A stretch of 22,305 nucleotides of DNA, taken from assembly GCA_008931825.1 (NCBI GenBank), contig QXVZ01004224.1, positions 3,272 through 25,576 on the forward strand, written 5' to 3'. The stretch's first letter is position 1, and every line of letters starts with the position of its first letter. A program made the position numbers and the translations under genes. Origin of the DNA: Phallusia fumigata (lineage: Eukaryota; Chordata; Ascidiacea; Phlebobranchia; Ascidiidae). This document shows positions 1 through 9,300 of this stretch, in pieces. Below the pieces are notes generated by a model. It was not told where the DNA came from. It made no database searches and saw nothing but the letters and a program-made list of their open reading frames with translations.

Positions 1-31
1 CCCCCCCCTTTTGTGGGGGGGGGGGGGGGGG
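1..31. repeat. Poly-C / poly-G inverted homopolymer at the window edge
   Basis: Eight C, a short TTTTGT spacer and then a run of 17 G. It could fold into a hairpin or a G-quadruplex, but long homopolymers are also typical of assembly or sequencing error. Confidence 0.6.
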
Positions 32-374
32 CAGATTCTTTTCACTCTTTTTGTCTATGCACTTTTGGCATGAAGTCTTAAACCATTTTAGATGAGGTTC
101 TTGCAGGTGGTAGGTATGGTTATGGAGAAATAGGAAAATTTAATAAACTACAGCATGCTGGAACTGGATGAAATTTAGACAGTTGTGAGAACATGTCATT
201 GTGGTACATTGATTGCTGTGTTTCACTTTATAGCCCCAGCAGTTGACCTGTTAGCCCATTAAAGTTTGTAGATTGAACCATGGTTAAGAGTAATTCTGTT
301 TTGTGAAATATTGTTATATTCACCAATTACTTAATTTATTAAACAAATTAAAATATCTGCTATAATTTGGACAT

Positions 375-595
375 GTACATATCTTGAGAACTGCATAATG
401 TACAACTTTGCATGTGTGGGGACCCATGCAGTTCTGCCTGCAAAAACAATCATGCCACAAAAGACTGAGGTAAATATGGGACACAATGTAAAATAATGTG
501 GTGATTGTATATCATTTTGAAAAAAGTGATGGGTTTGTGGAATGGAAACCTGGTGATAGACACCCTCTAGTTGTTTGTAGCTTTAACATAACACA
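375..595 (-). repeat. Interspersed repeat of about 200 bp, copy 1
   Basis: Read on the minus strand it contains ACTAGAGGGTG, CATTCCA, GCAGGCAGAA and GGGTCCCCACACATGCAAAG in the same order and spacing as the copy at 9880-10035. Diverged, with no ORF. Family unknown; it may be a MITE or SINE. Confidence 0.6.
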
Positions 596-1147
596 AGCAG
601 CGGATGGGATAATGTTGAAATGAAACCTGCTTCTTCTTTAATATTTAAAGTGAAAAAAATATCTAGGATGAATCTCTAATGTTCTATCTGTAGTGTAAAG
701 CCATATGACCACTACATAGTAAAAGCACTTTGTTTGGACAAAAACCAGCAATTATCAACTTAACAAGTGAATGCATTCCTATGCGTAAGCACCACCTATT
801 TAAAAAAGGAGTTGTAGATTTTCACCATTTGAGTAAGTTAAAACAAATACTTTACAGTGATTTATATAGATAAAGACCGTGGATTAACTATTGAGTTTAA
901 TCTGTGGCCTGGGAATTTTCTTCTAGTCTCAAGCCAAATTCCAAATGTAATTTTTGGACTCGAGTCTCCCCAACACTGGGAGGTTTGCTGTTGTTTATAC
1001 TCTCTGGTTAAGTTGTTGGATTTTTCTGTTTGCGTAAATCCTGTATTAGATTGTCGACTATCTCTATGGTTTGCACATTTTTGACACAAAGTTAAATATT
1101 AAATGTGTGGTAAGTGCTATACGAAGCCAAGTGTTATAAATGTAAAA

Positions 1148-1153
1148 TTTATT
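1148..1153 (-). terminator. Candidate poly(A) signal for the G-alpha gene
   Basis: AATAAA on the minus strand about 530 nt past the TGA. A nearer variant, ATTAAA at 1468-1463, is an alternative. In AT-rich sequence neither is decisive. Confidence 0.25.
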
Positions 1154-1680
1154 TATGTGACAGGATTTTATACTGCATAAAATGTGTTATGCAATACATG
1201 TTTAAGTGACTTTGCCCATGTCTTGTTCCACCCCTCACCATTTTCTGTGGACCACACCGGCTTCACAGTTCCATTGTATGACACCTTATGTTTATGTTAA
1301 AAATCAAATAATTGTTTGTTCTGGACACTCACATTGGCATGCAACACTACTTTGCATATTTCCGAACTGTGTTTAAAATGTCTCCTCACCCCTACCGCTC
1401 ACAATCTAAGAACATTATCATGTAATGTTGTTGCTAACCATGGGGGTTGTAGGAAAAACACTTTTAATGAGGATTGCATGTAATGAGAATAATTTAGAAC
1501 AATAGGGTATTCAGTAAAGTGAGTCTAAGTAACTTTTGAGAAAAAAGAAAAACAATTTCACTTTGTATTGAGTATTAAACAAACAGACCAAAAACTAGTT
1601 AATTAAATTGTACACGATTGGCACGAACAACTTTAAGTCAATTTTTTCACAGATGATTGTTGCATAAAGGCACACGATGA

Positions 1681-4600
1681 TCAGACTAAATTGTAGTTGA
1701 TCAAATAACTTTGCACAATAATATCTTTGATGGCGGCAAATACAAATCTAATATTGTTTGTGTCTGTGGCGCACGTGTAATGCGCGTACATTGTGCGCTT
1801 TGTGTGTTTCATGCTGTCAAAAGCTTTGCTGTATTTGCTGAGAATAAATTCGCGGGCTGCAACTGAATCTTTTTGCGGTCCTGCAAATTCGGGAAAGTGA
1901 GTGCAAATGTGTGAATGAACAATTTTCTCGTTCAAAACATCGGTTTTGTTCAGGAATAGTATGACGGAGGTGTTTCGAAACCACTGACTGTTAACGATAG
2001 TTTTGAACAATGCACAACTTTCACGAAGTCGGTTAATTTGTGGTGTTGCGGAATCTAAATTCGTTTTTCCGCGATCCGAAGCACCCCGATTGGGGTTTCT
2101 TTCATTGTCCCTTGTGGTTGGAAATGGAGGTAACGTACCCTGATGTTTCCAATTACTCTGCGGTGGCTGGCGCTGGCTGTGCAAGGAGTGATGGTGTTTG
2201 CGACCCAGTTTACCCCCGGAGGATGGGCTGCTACTATCAGATTTTATGTGAAGGTGTTCCGAGTTTGTTCTCACCATAGGTTTATTGGATTGTTGATGTC
2301 GGATGCTGCCAAGCGTGTGCCGAAGATCCTGGCTGATTTCGTCCTCCGGGATTGATTGGTCATACCTAAACAACGCATTAGCTGTCTTAAGTATTTTACG
2401 AAATGTGTAATAACTTTTACACATTGTCTTGTAAAAATAAATAATATCACCTCAAAGCAAAATTCTTTTTGTAAATTTGACCACAAACTAATATTATTTC
2501 TTACTCGCTCAACGCAGCCAAAAACACGATGGATGTGACGTTTTCAAAACAATGAATCCATTTTCTTCGTTCTGTTTTTTGTCCTCCCACGTCAACAATA
2601 CCAAATATAAAACTGTCTATGTCGAATAAATATTCGGTGATTCCTGAAGTTGGAAGCCGAGCACGTAGTATGTCCTGTAATTTAAACGTTGTGCTCTTAC
2701 GTAATCGACGCAGCCTCTATCATATGGTTATAGCACGCTGTTTATCCTACCTGTAGAGTTGGTAGAAAATTGCTTGATGTTATTCTTTGTAAATGACTCA
2801 TATAATAACTTGCCGAATCGAGCAAATGAAATTCATTTCTTCGACTAGAAAGAGAAGATTTTACCAAACATGACACACAACTTCAAATTTATTCTTGGTA
2901 GAAAGACCTACAGGTAGCATTGTTGGACACCACTGTCTTCCCAAAACAATTCGATCTCTGCCACTTGATTTTCCTTTACCAAGGTTTCGTCATCCCTGGC
3001 AAATGCGGAGAAGTTATCTGCTGTTGACTTGCTTGTATCATGTTCATATTTAATACCTGTAATACATGTAAAACATTGATGGTTGAACCAAAACGTCGCC
3101 AGGGTGAACCCACCCGGGTAAGCTACAGGCAGGGTTACCATAGTAACCGTACGGTCCTTTTTTCTAAGATTTATCCTTCATAGTTTGAACGCCCTGCAAA
3201 ATATCATTGTCCTTATCTTTGACTTACATTCTTATGTTGTCTTATCTAAAGCAATAGTGGCACGAATCCATTGAAACTATTATGGGGGACGATTGACGGA
3301 AAGTTATGACCTCACTATACAGATGTCACAAAAAATGGGTACCTTTTAACCGAGATAGTCTGAAAACGCCGTTAAAACTGTTTGTAATCACGTACATCTT
3401 TTACCAGCTTAAAAATTAATTTAGATTTTGGGTTTCATCCTTATTTAATAAACTATAGCTGTATAACTTTTTCAAAAAATCGAATCCAAAATATTGGGTG
3501 GAGACCCTGTGATTTGCACCCGTGTTTATTACTCTATAGCCTTTTTTCAGTCGTCCTTTTTTGTTTAAAATCTATTTTATGCTGCTATAATGGGGGGAAA
3601 TGTGTCCAGCGTCCGAGAGTAATGGCTTTAGACGAAGCGAAAATATAAAATAAATGTCGTTTGCAGCACTTACTGACTTTTTATTAAGATCGGAACCTTT
3701 CCTTTTTTTATTTAATTTTATCAAATTGATTTGGACGCAACATATTTAGACAAGCGCAAAGCACATTTAAACAGCAATCCCCAAATGGAACATTATGCTT
3801 ATGGTAAGTAAACTCACAACATAATTGTTTTCAACATCATTCATAAACTATTCCTAACCTATCTGTTGTTGTTCTGTGTGCCTGTTAAGCGAATCTCTTT
3901 GCCTGCCTCGCACACACAAAACAACTTTGCAGTTACATTTACAACAAGTAAATCGAACAACGAAAAAAAGGGGGGTTCGTTTTTATGATGTATATTGGAA
4001 CCTTTTCGTGTAATCTTGGCTGGTATTTTTTTTCTTATATTCCGTTGCTTTTTCATATACACGTTGGGCGAAAAGTGTCCCATAAATATTTAGGTTCGAA
4101 GCCCATCAACGGCTTGAGACAACCCTGTAAAGTATAATCGTGACCACTTGTACAGAACTAACTGCAAAGTGTTTTATTTTTTGCGACACACGCACATGTG
4201 CGTGTGTGTGTTTTTTATGCAACGGGTTTGGTGTTTGCATGTGTAAACTTTCGAAATGCATCAGTATGTCCAACTAGTTATTTATGGCAGAGCCACTGCC
4301 ATAAAGCATCACATCTTAAAAACGGTCCACGTACCCAGGTTTACCATGGCATTTGCCAATGTTCTGATTGTCATATTGACGTTTTGATGAATAAGCGTGA
4401 CGTAACTTTTTCTGTCCTCTTCCGTGTAACCTTTTCCATGAATAATTCTCATCTGCGATAATAATGCGAAAAGATTTTGGATTGTTTTGCACTCATTTAC
4501 GGGGACGATTAGAAGTACGGGAGTTTCGTTTGCCTTGAAAAGTTCAAAACAAGGTTGTGCGGAGACCAAAACATAAACATGCACCAACAATCGCTTGAAC

Positions 4601-5546
4601 AGTCCAAAATGCACTGTTGTCAGTAATTGCTACTACCATACAATTTGAATGGCCACAGTGCCTTTTAATAGCTATGATTTTGTCACGCGAAAACGTACAC
4701 TTTCAGAAACGTATTAAATCAATATTTTCAGGTTAATAAATAATTACAGTTAAACTATGTGTTTGTCATCTTGTTAATTACACAGATCGTATGTGAATTA
4801 CCAATTTGTACACAGAATATTGCTTACTAGCGTTTTTAGCATTGAACAAACAATGCTCGCGGTCGCAGAACAGCAGTATTAGTTTGATCTAACATTGCAT
4901 TTGTGCCATATGGTGTATATTTATATAGGCGATCGTCCATCAGGCGTGCTTTCGTAATCATTTGGTCATAAACCGAAACTGGTGATAGCCAATACACGGC
5001 CATTTTGCAGGCGCTTTGGAATGCGCCATGATAAAAATTCCAGACCTTGACGATCCATACTCACTCCTTTATACGACGTTTTTGCGGTTGTGAAAAGGCC
5101 ATGTTGCACAATAACGCAAAAAAAATACAAAAAAACCTAGCCAGCGTTTAGGTATCCATATTTGCGATATTCATGACAAAACGGATCATTGTGTAACTCA
5201 AATTTACACATCTATCGCTATGACCTTGTTGAACAATCTGTAGTCTGGTGGTGACTAGTGACATGTCTCAACGGTTATAAGCTGACGCCCGATAACTCTT
5301 TTTGCGGAAGTGTCTGTGCATGGGGCGTAATGTCTTATCGATTAAGGTAAACCGTTTAGAAGCAAAACAGTCACCAACCTGTTTAATAAAAGTCGATTTT
5401 CCACTCTCAGCGGCCCCAAGAACAAGCAGTTTAACTTGGCTTCGAGCTTCTTTTTTTGCTTCTCTAAGTTGTCTTTCGATTTCTTTACTCACAGATTTTG
5501 CGTCAGAAGATTGTGAACCAGTAAAGCAAGATGCTATGTTAGACAT
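1681..5546 (-). CDS. Gq-class heterotrimeric G-protein alpha subunit, divergent, with switch III insertion (six exons)
   Basis: Six exons: 5546-5379, 4452-4335, 3056-2912, 2844-2751, 2674-2505 and 2365-1681. All introns are GT-AG, phases agree at every join, and the total is 1380 nt (459 aa plus TGA). It is a membrane-attached GTPase switch coupling receptors to effectors. Visible motifs: P-loop GAAESGKST (44-52); helical domain opening [13 protein letters not shown] (57 on); catalytic Arg181 in RARLPTSGI; switch [14 protein letters not shown] with Gln207; NKTD 371-374; TCAT 429-432; C-terminus NYNLV. The blocks [20 protein letters not shown] and AAREFIL and the YNLV tail place it in the Gq class (usual length about 359). 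Oddities: about 99 extra residues after LSEYDQ, Ala46 in the P-loop, and Asn rather than Glu in the receptor-binding tail (EYNLV in typical Gq). There is no N-terminal Gly for myristoylation; Cys7 could be palmitoylated. Ciona literature describes a divergent G-alpha called Gx; I cannot confirm that this is it. Confidence 0.93.
2035..2355 (-). other. Low-complexity insertion of about 107 codons in switch III of the G-alpha gene
   Basis: Family members read LSEYDQ, then about eight residues, then NRMEESKALF. Here LSEYDQ (ending at 2356) is followed by 107 residues before [10 protein letters not shown] (from 2034), so about 99 are extra (protein positions 236-342). The insert is rich in Ser, His, Gln, Arg, Asn and Pro, includes HHH, is basic overall and looks disordered. 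It has no stop in 321 nt. The flanking strand and helix are intact on both sides, which argues for a loop insertion rather than a damaged gene. Confidence 0.85.
3057..4334. other. G-alpha intron 2
   Basis: Intron of 1278 nt with canonical ends. It holds a perfect 22-bp palindrome at 4186-4207 centred on CACATGTG. No coding exon is needed, because the flanking phases agree and helical-domain homology continues across the join. ORFs inside it show no family resemblance. Confidence 0.55.
4453..5378. other. G-alpha intron 1
   Basis: Intron of 926 nt after the P-loop exon, at the conserved FIKQ / MRIIHG boundary. I see nothing specific in it. Confidence 0.55.
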
Positions 5547-5580
5547 AATTTCTGCTCGTTGACTACCTGCTCATAATGGC
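5547..5580 (-). promoter_or_regulatory. 5' UTR of the G-alpha gene behind a splice acceptor; contains a tiny uORF
   Basis: A pyrimidine-rich stretch ending ttgttgcag (AG at 5582-5581) lies 34 nt upstream of the start ATG. It could receive a 5' UTR exon or a trans-spliced leader, which is common in ascidians. Inside the 34 nt sits a four-codon uORF, ATG AGC AGG TAG (5574-5563). The sequence shows the acceptor and the uORF; their use is inferred. Confidence 0.5.
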
Positions 5581-5605
5581 CTGCAACAAAAGTACATATA
5601 GGTGT

Positions 5606-6055
5606 TTAACTAATTGTAACGCAGTAGGAATCCGAAACCCCTTTGCAAGTCCTAAGCTTCTTTATATAATGCATCACCATGTCAAATATGCCACAGAGGA
5701 ATGACCACAAACCCTTTTTCGTTCTTTCAGGATTTCCAAGCGAAATGCCAAAACACATGCCTTTACCAAACTTCACTGCTGCCGACATCAATGCACACCA
5801 CTAGCGTAATCGCATAGCATGACAACTTCCTGTTGGAAGCAGCCTATGCCACAACAAAGGGTTGCAGATTCGTGAGTATCATAGTAAATGCTCTGTGGCG
5901 CCTGCCGCGGTGTCATCTTTGCGATTCCCATTTTATTGCAAAAGCGACATCTTAGAAATTCTTTACAAGGCCCATTATTTTTCATCAATGTCAAGCTGTA
6001 ACATGATCTGTTTGCTGTATCCAAAGTTAGCAAATTTTTGAATTACTCAGGGTTT
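5606..6055 (-). other. Intergenic gap between the PCM1-like and G-alpha genes
   Basis: About 450 nt separate the probable PCM1-like poly(A) site from the G-alpha 5' end. Two open frames here (6033-5788 and 5791-5606) show no recognisable domain and overlap at their ends. I see promoter-like sequence only. The spacing is too wide for a tunicate operon of the usual tight type. Confidence 0.4.
5659..5667 (-). promoter_or_regulatory. Possible TATA box of the G-alpha gene
   Basis: TATATAAAG read on the minus strand, about 80 nt upstream of the acceptor at 5581. A start roughly 30 nt downstream would leave a short outron before that acceptor. The match is good, but AT-rich DNA produces such words by chance. 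Confidence 0.35.
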
Positions 6056-6074
6056 AAAAGTCAACAAATAGCTT

Positions 6075-6080
6075 TTTATT
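6075..6080 (-). terminator. Poly(A) signal of the PCM1-like gene
   Basis: AATAAA on the minus strand, about 315 nt after the TAA stop at 6396-6394 and about 500 nt upstream of the G-alpha acceptor. It gives a 3' UTR of ordinary size. Confidence 0.5.
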
Positions 6081-6393
6081 TCAGTATCCTAACAAATGCA
6101 AACGGTATCATTGCACCGGCTACACAGCGCTACTAAAACAAACACGTTTGTACTGACAAACAAATGAAAATAAAGCGTAGCGTTTGGATAAAAAGACACC
6201 AATCATTAAAAAAATACTCCTCAAATAAGAGGAGACTCAGTCCAGGTTTAAAAGTAGTTTCAAAATTTACCCAAGGTAACATTCTTTAGTTGGTAACTTA
6301 AAAAGGAAACTTTGCACTTGCAGTGTTGTATTTTGCGAACATATTTAACACCAAAAATCATCATTGAATGACAATCAGTAAGTCACAACTTTT

Positions 6394-9300
6394 TTAGCAT
6401 GTGTTGTGTTGCATTGACGTTGCAATGTCCACTTCACTGACATGATATTCCTCTCCAGAACCATCATCTTCATCCTCACCACTGCCATAACTTGTCAGGG
6501 GTTTTGTTTCACTTGCAGACAAATCAAAAACCACTGCTTCTGCCAAACAAGTCACAAATTTAGGTCTAAGTCGATTTGTTTACAAGTTTAGTCAAAAGAG
6601 ATTCATCCAAATTTTACAAAGTTTTACACAGGATAGACCGAAGTTCTGCACTAGTTGACTCAAAGGTCACCAGAATGCGGAATTTTAAAATCTAACATAT
6701 CTATCATAGTAAATGAGAGAGGAGTTTCATTTTGAAAGTTAGTTGGTTACAAGCAATAAAATGCATTGAGTTTTGTTTACAGATTTTGGTTAAGAAAGGG
6801 ATTTCTAACCTCTTTCAAATTTTAATTGATTGGCATCTGACAACCTGTGACTATTCTATGTTTATGACTAATCTAATGTTATGTCATGTACGCATGAGAT
6901 TATAATACCCCCTTATCGATTCCACAAAGCAGTATAAACATGGGCAATAACATGGGAGCCTAATCTTGGAAAAAACAGAACAGTATTGTATTACCAAGGG
7001 TGAGGCTTTACCTTGACTTTGACATTTATCAGGTGTATGGCTTGTAAAATTCTTTGGTTCAGTGGCCTTTTGACTATCTGGTGATTCTTGGTCTGATGAG
7101 CTGACATTCCCACTAGTCACATTTCCTGCTTGGTCACAGTCCCGCTGTAAAACAGGACATTAATATTTTTTTAAACCCACTTACTTTCTACAAACCGAGT
7201 CAACCGTTCCATCATCGGCTTGTGTTTCCTGAAATTTGGTTGATAATTCTGTGAGAACTGTTTCCGAGATCAATGATAAAAGTTCTTTTACATGGTCCTT
7301 CCACACCCTTGAAAGGTTTTCATGCAATGATGCTTCAAACTTTGCTAAAAATGATTGTGTTGGAATATACTTTATTCCTGCAATAAAAAATATGTAAATA
7401 TCACATACATTTGAATGGTAGCAACCGGACTTTACACTGCCATTGAGGTTTGCATAAAACAATTAAAAATGCTGGGTACTTAGAGCCTAAAAACTAATAA
7501 CAAACCACAATAAATAACAATTTTATCTTATTTGGGCATTATTTTATCAATTTGGGGGGGCTAGCAGGGCAACCACTCGGACAAACAAACCACAATGGCT
7601 TAATCTGTAGTCTGTAAAAAATTCACATTATTCGTGCATAGTTTGTTGATTCACTTAATGACAACTGCCAGGGGTTGGTGGCCAAACAAACAAAACACAA
7701 TCGCCCAATCTACAGTATTTCATAATTTTATGTTAATTGACATTTGTTGTTTATTAATTCGACCACTTGAGGGGGTTAGTGGGGTTATCACTAGGGTTTG
7801 AGGGTCACAAAGCACAATTACCTAATGCACAGATTTTAAAATTTTATCTTATTCAGACATTGTTTAATAATTTGACCACTTAATGGCGAAAAGAAGAAAA
7901 TTTCCTTATATCACCCATGTATGGTTGTCACAAATTCTTGTCAAATAACTCAAAAGTTAGCTCAGCCAGCTCGACAAATATTTGACACATTTTGCTGACT
8001 GGTTGGGGTAACTGCTGGGGTTATTAGGGCAAACAAAAGTGAGTAAATACCACAATGGTTCAACTTTAATAAGTTTTAAACCCTTTAAACCACTACTACT
8101 TGAAAAAACTGCATGGACAAATATTTCACCCATTTACTGGGCTAGTAACCACTGGGGCTATGGTTTTACAACTCCATGACCATACATACTAGGTGTAATA
8201 GTTTTACTCAAATATGCCAAATAAATCATGCTAAAACTGCATGGACAAGGTGTAATATGTGGATACCTAATTAAGTGGTATCTATGTATGAATATTTGGT
8301 CACCCTTAGAAAGCACGTTTGTTTGAATAGGTTGTATAGTTTAAATTACACATTTTGGGCATCTGGGTTAACTGGGCTATAAAGTAAACGTCACATGCCT
8401 ATCTTTACTGTGTGAAAAAATAAAAAAGGCAACTCTTCTTAACTAATTGTATTCAATTTCAGTAAATACAAACAGTCATTATTTTACAAATACAGCTAAA
8501 ACATAGTGTCTGAAACCTTGAATAATTATATCTTGGCAGTTTTGTACTGCATCCATGAGCTGGTTTAAGCATAAGATCCTGATTTTGCATTCTGAAAAGG
8601 TGGAGATGTTCTCATCGCTAGACATCCAGTCCAAAACCTTTAAAATTTTTTAAAAAACAATTCTTTAAAAAAATGGTGGTTTTAATTAAAAGTAAAAAAT
8701 AAAACAAAAATTGTCTTTGTTTGTGCAGGCAGAAACAGATTGGTTCCTACATGCATACATGTCAAAAATGTACCACATTAGCATTTGTTTTTGATCATTT
8801 TTGTACTTTGATTAGATTATTGCATAATAGTGGTAATTATTACAATGTTAATTATTACAAAAACAAACAATAAATAATGGCAATACACAAATGTGCCAAC
8901 ATATCATACCACATCATTTAGTAATTTACAGATATTTTTGTTAAATTTTGCTGTTTTTTAAATAAATAATATCATACTGTTTGTAAAAATATTACCCAAA
9001 CAAAACAGAATGATGATGACCAGGGATGTTCACAGTACAATGTTGAATCCCAAGGATTAAAATTAAAATTTGCTGTTTATTTCAGGTAATTGGAACTGAT
9101 ATGATTTTGTCCAAATTGGCATAAACTTGTGCGCATAATTCTTTAGCACTTTGTAGTGATGTGAGTGGTATTCACAGATGCAACAGGGCCTATGTAGTAT
9201 CTTTTGTTTCCTTTTTAGTTTTAATATCAAAACTAATATTACAAAACAGGAAAAATAATGGGAATATCATCTTAGGGTTAAATTTTCCGCAGCATCAGCA

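Larger units (their letters stand above)
32..1680. other. Non-coding stretch downstream of the G-alpha gene
   Basis: AT-rich, with no ORF carrying a recognisable domain. It contains one copy of a roughly 200-bp interspersed repeat (375-595) and candidate poly(A) signals for the G-alpha gene. The two opposed 75-codon ORFs near 857-1089 mirror each other and look like chance. Confidence 0.5.

Noticed and set aside
857-1089. Opposed 75-codon ORFs on both strands
   Set aside because: They mirror each other, have no recognisable domain and lie in AT-rich intergenic DNA.
2055-2274. The G-alpha insertion as an unspliced intron
   Set aside because: A donor-like GTGAGA at 2274 paired with the only nearby AG (2056-2055) shifts the frame, no acceptor with a good pyrimidine tract precedes NRLRES, and the whole 321 nt is open in the correct frame. 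The in-frame 84-nt option removes only part.
4091-4105. B-box-like GGTTCGAAGCC as part of a tRNA gene
   Set aside because: The five bases on each side do not pair as a T stem and no A box lies at the right distance upstream.
5606-6033. Two ORFs between the PCM1-like and G-alpha genes as a small gene
   Set aside because: No conserved motif, no splice support, and they lie where the PCM1-like 3' end and G-alpha promoter are expected.
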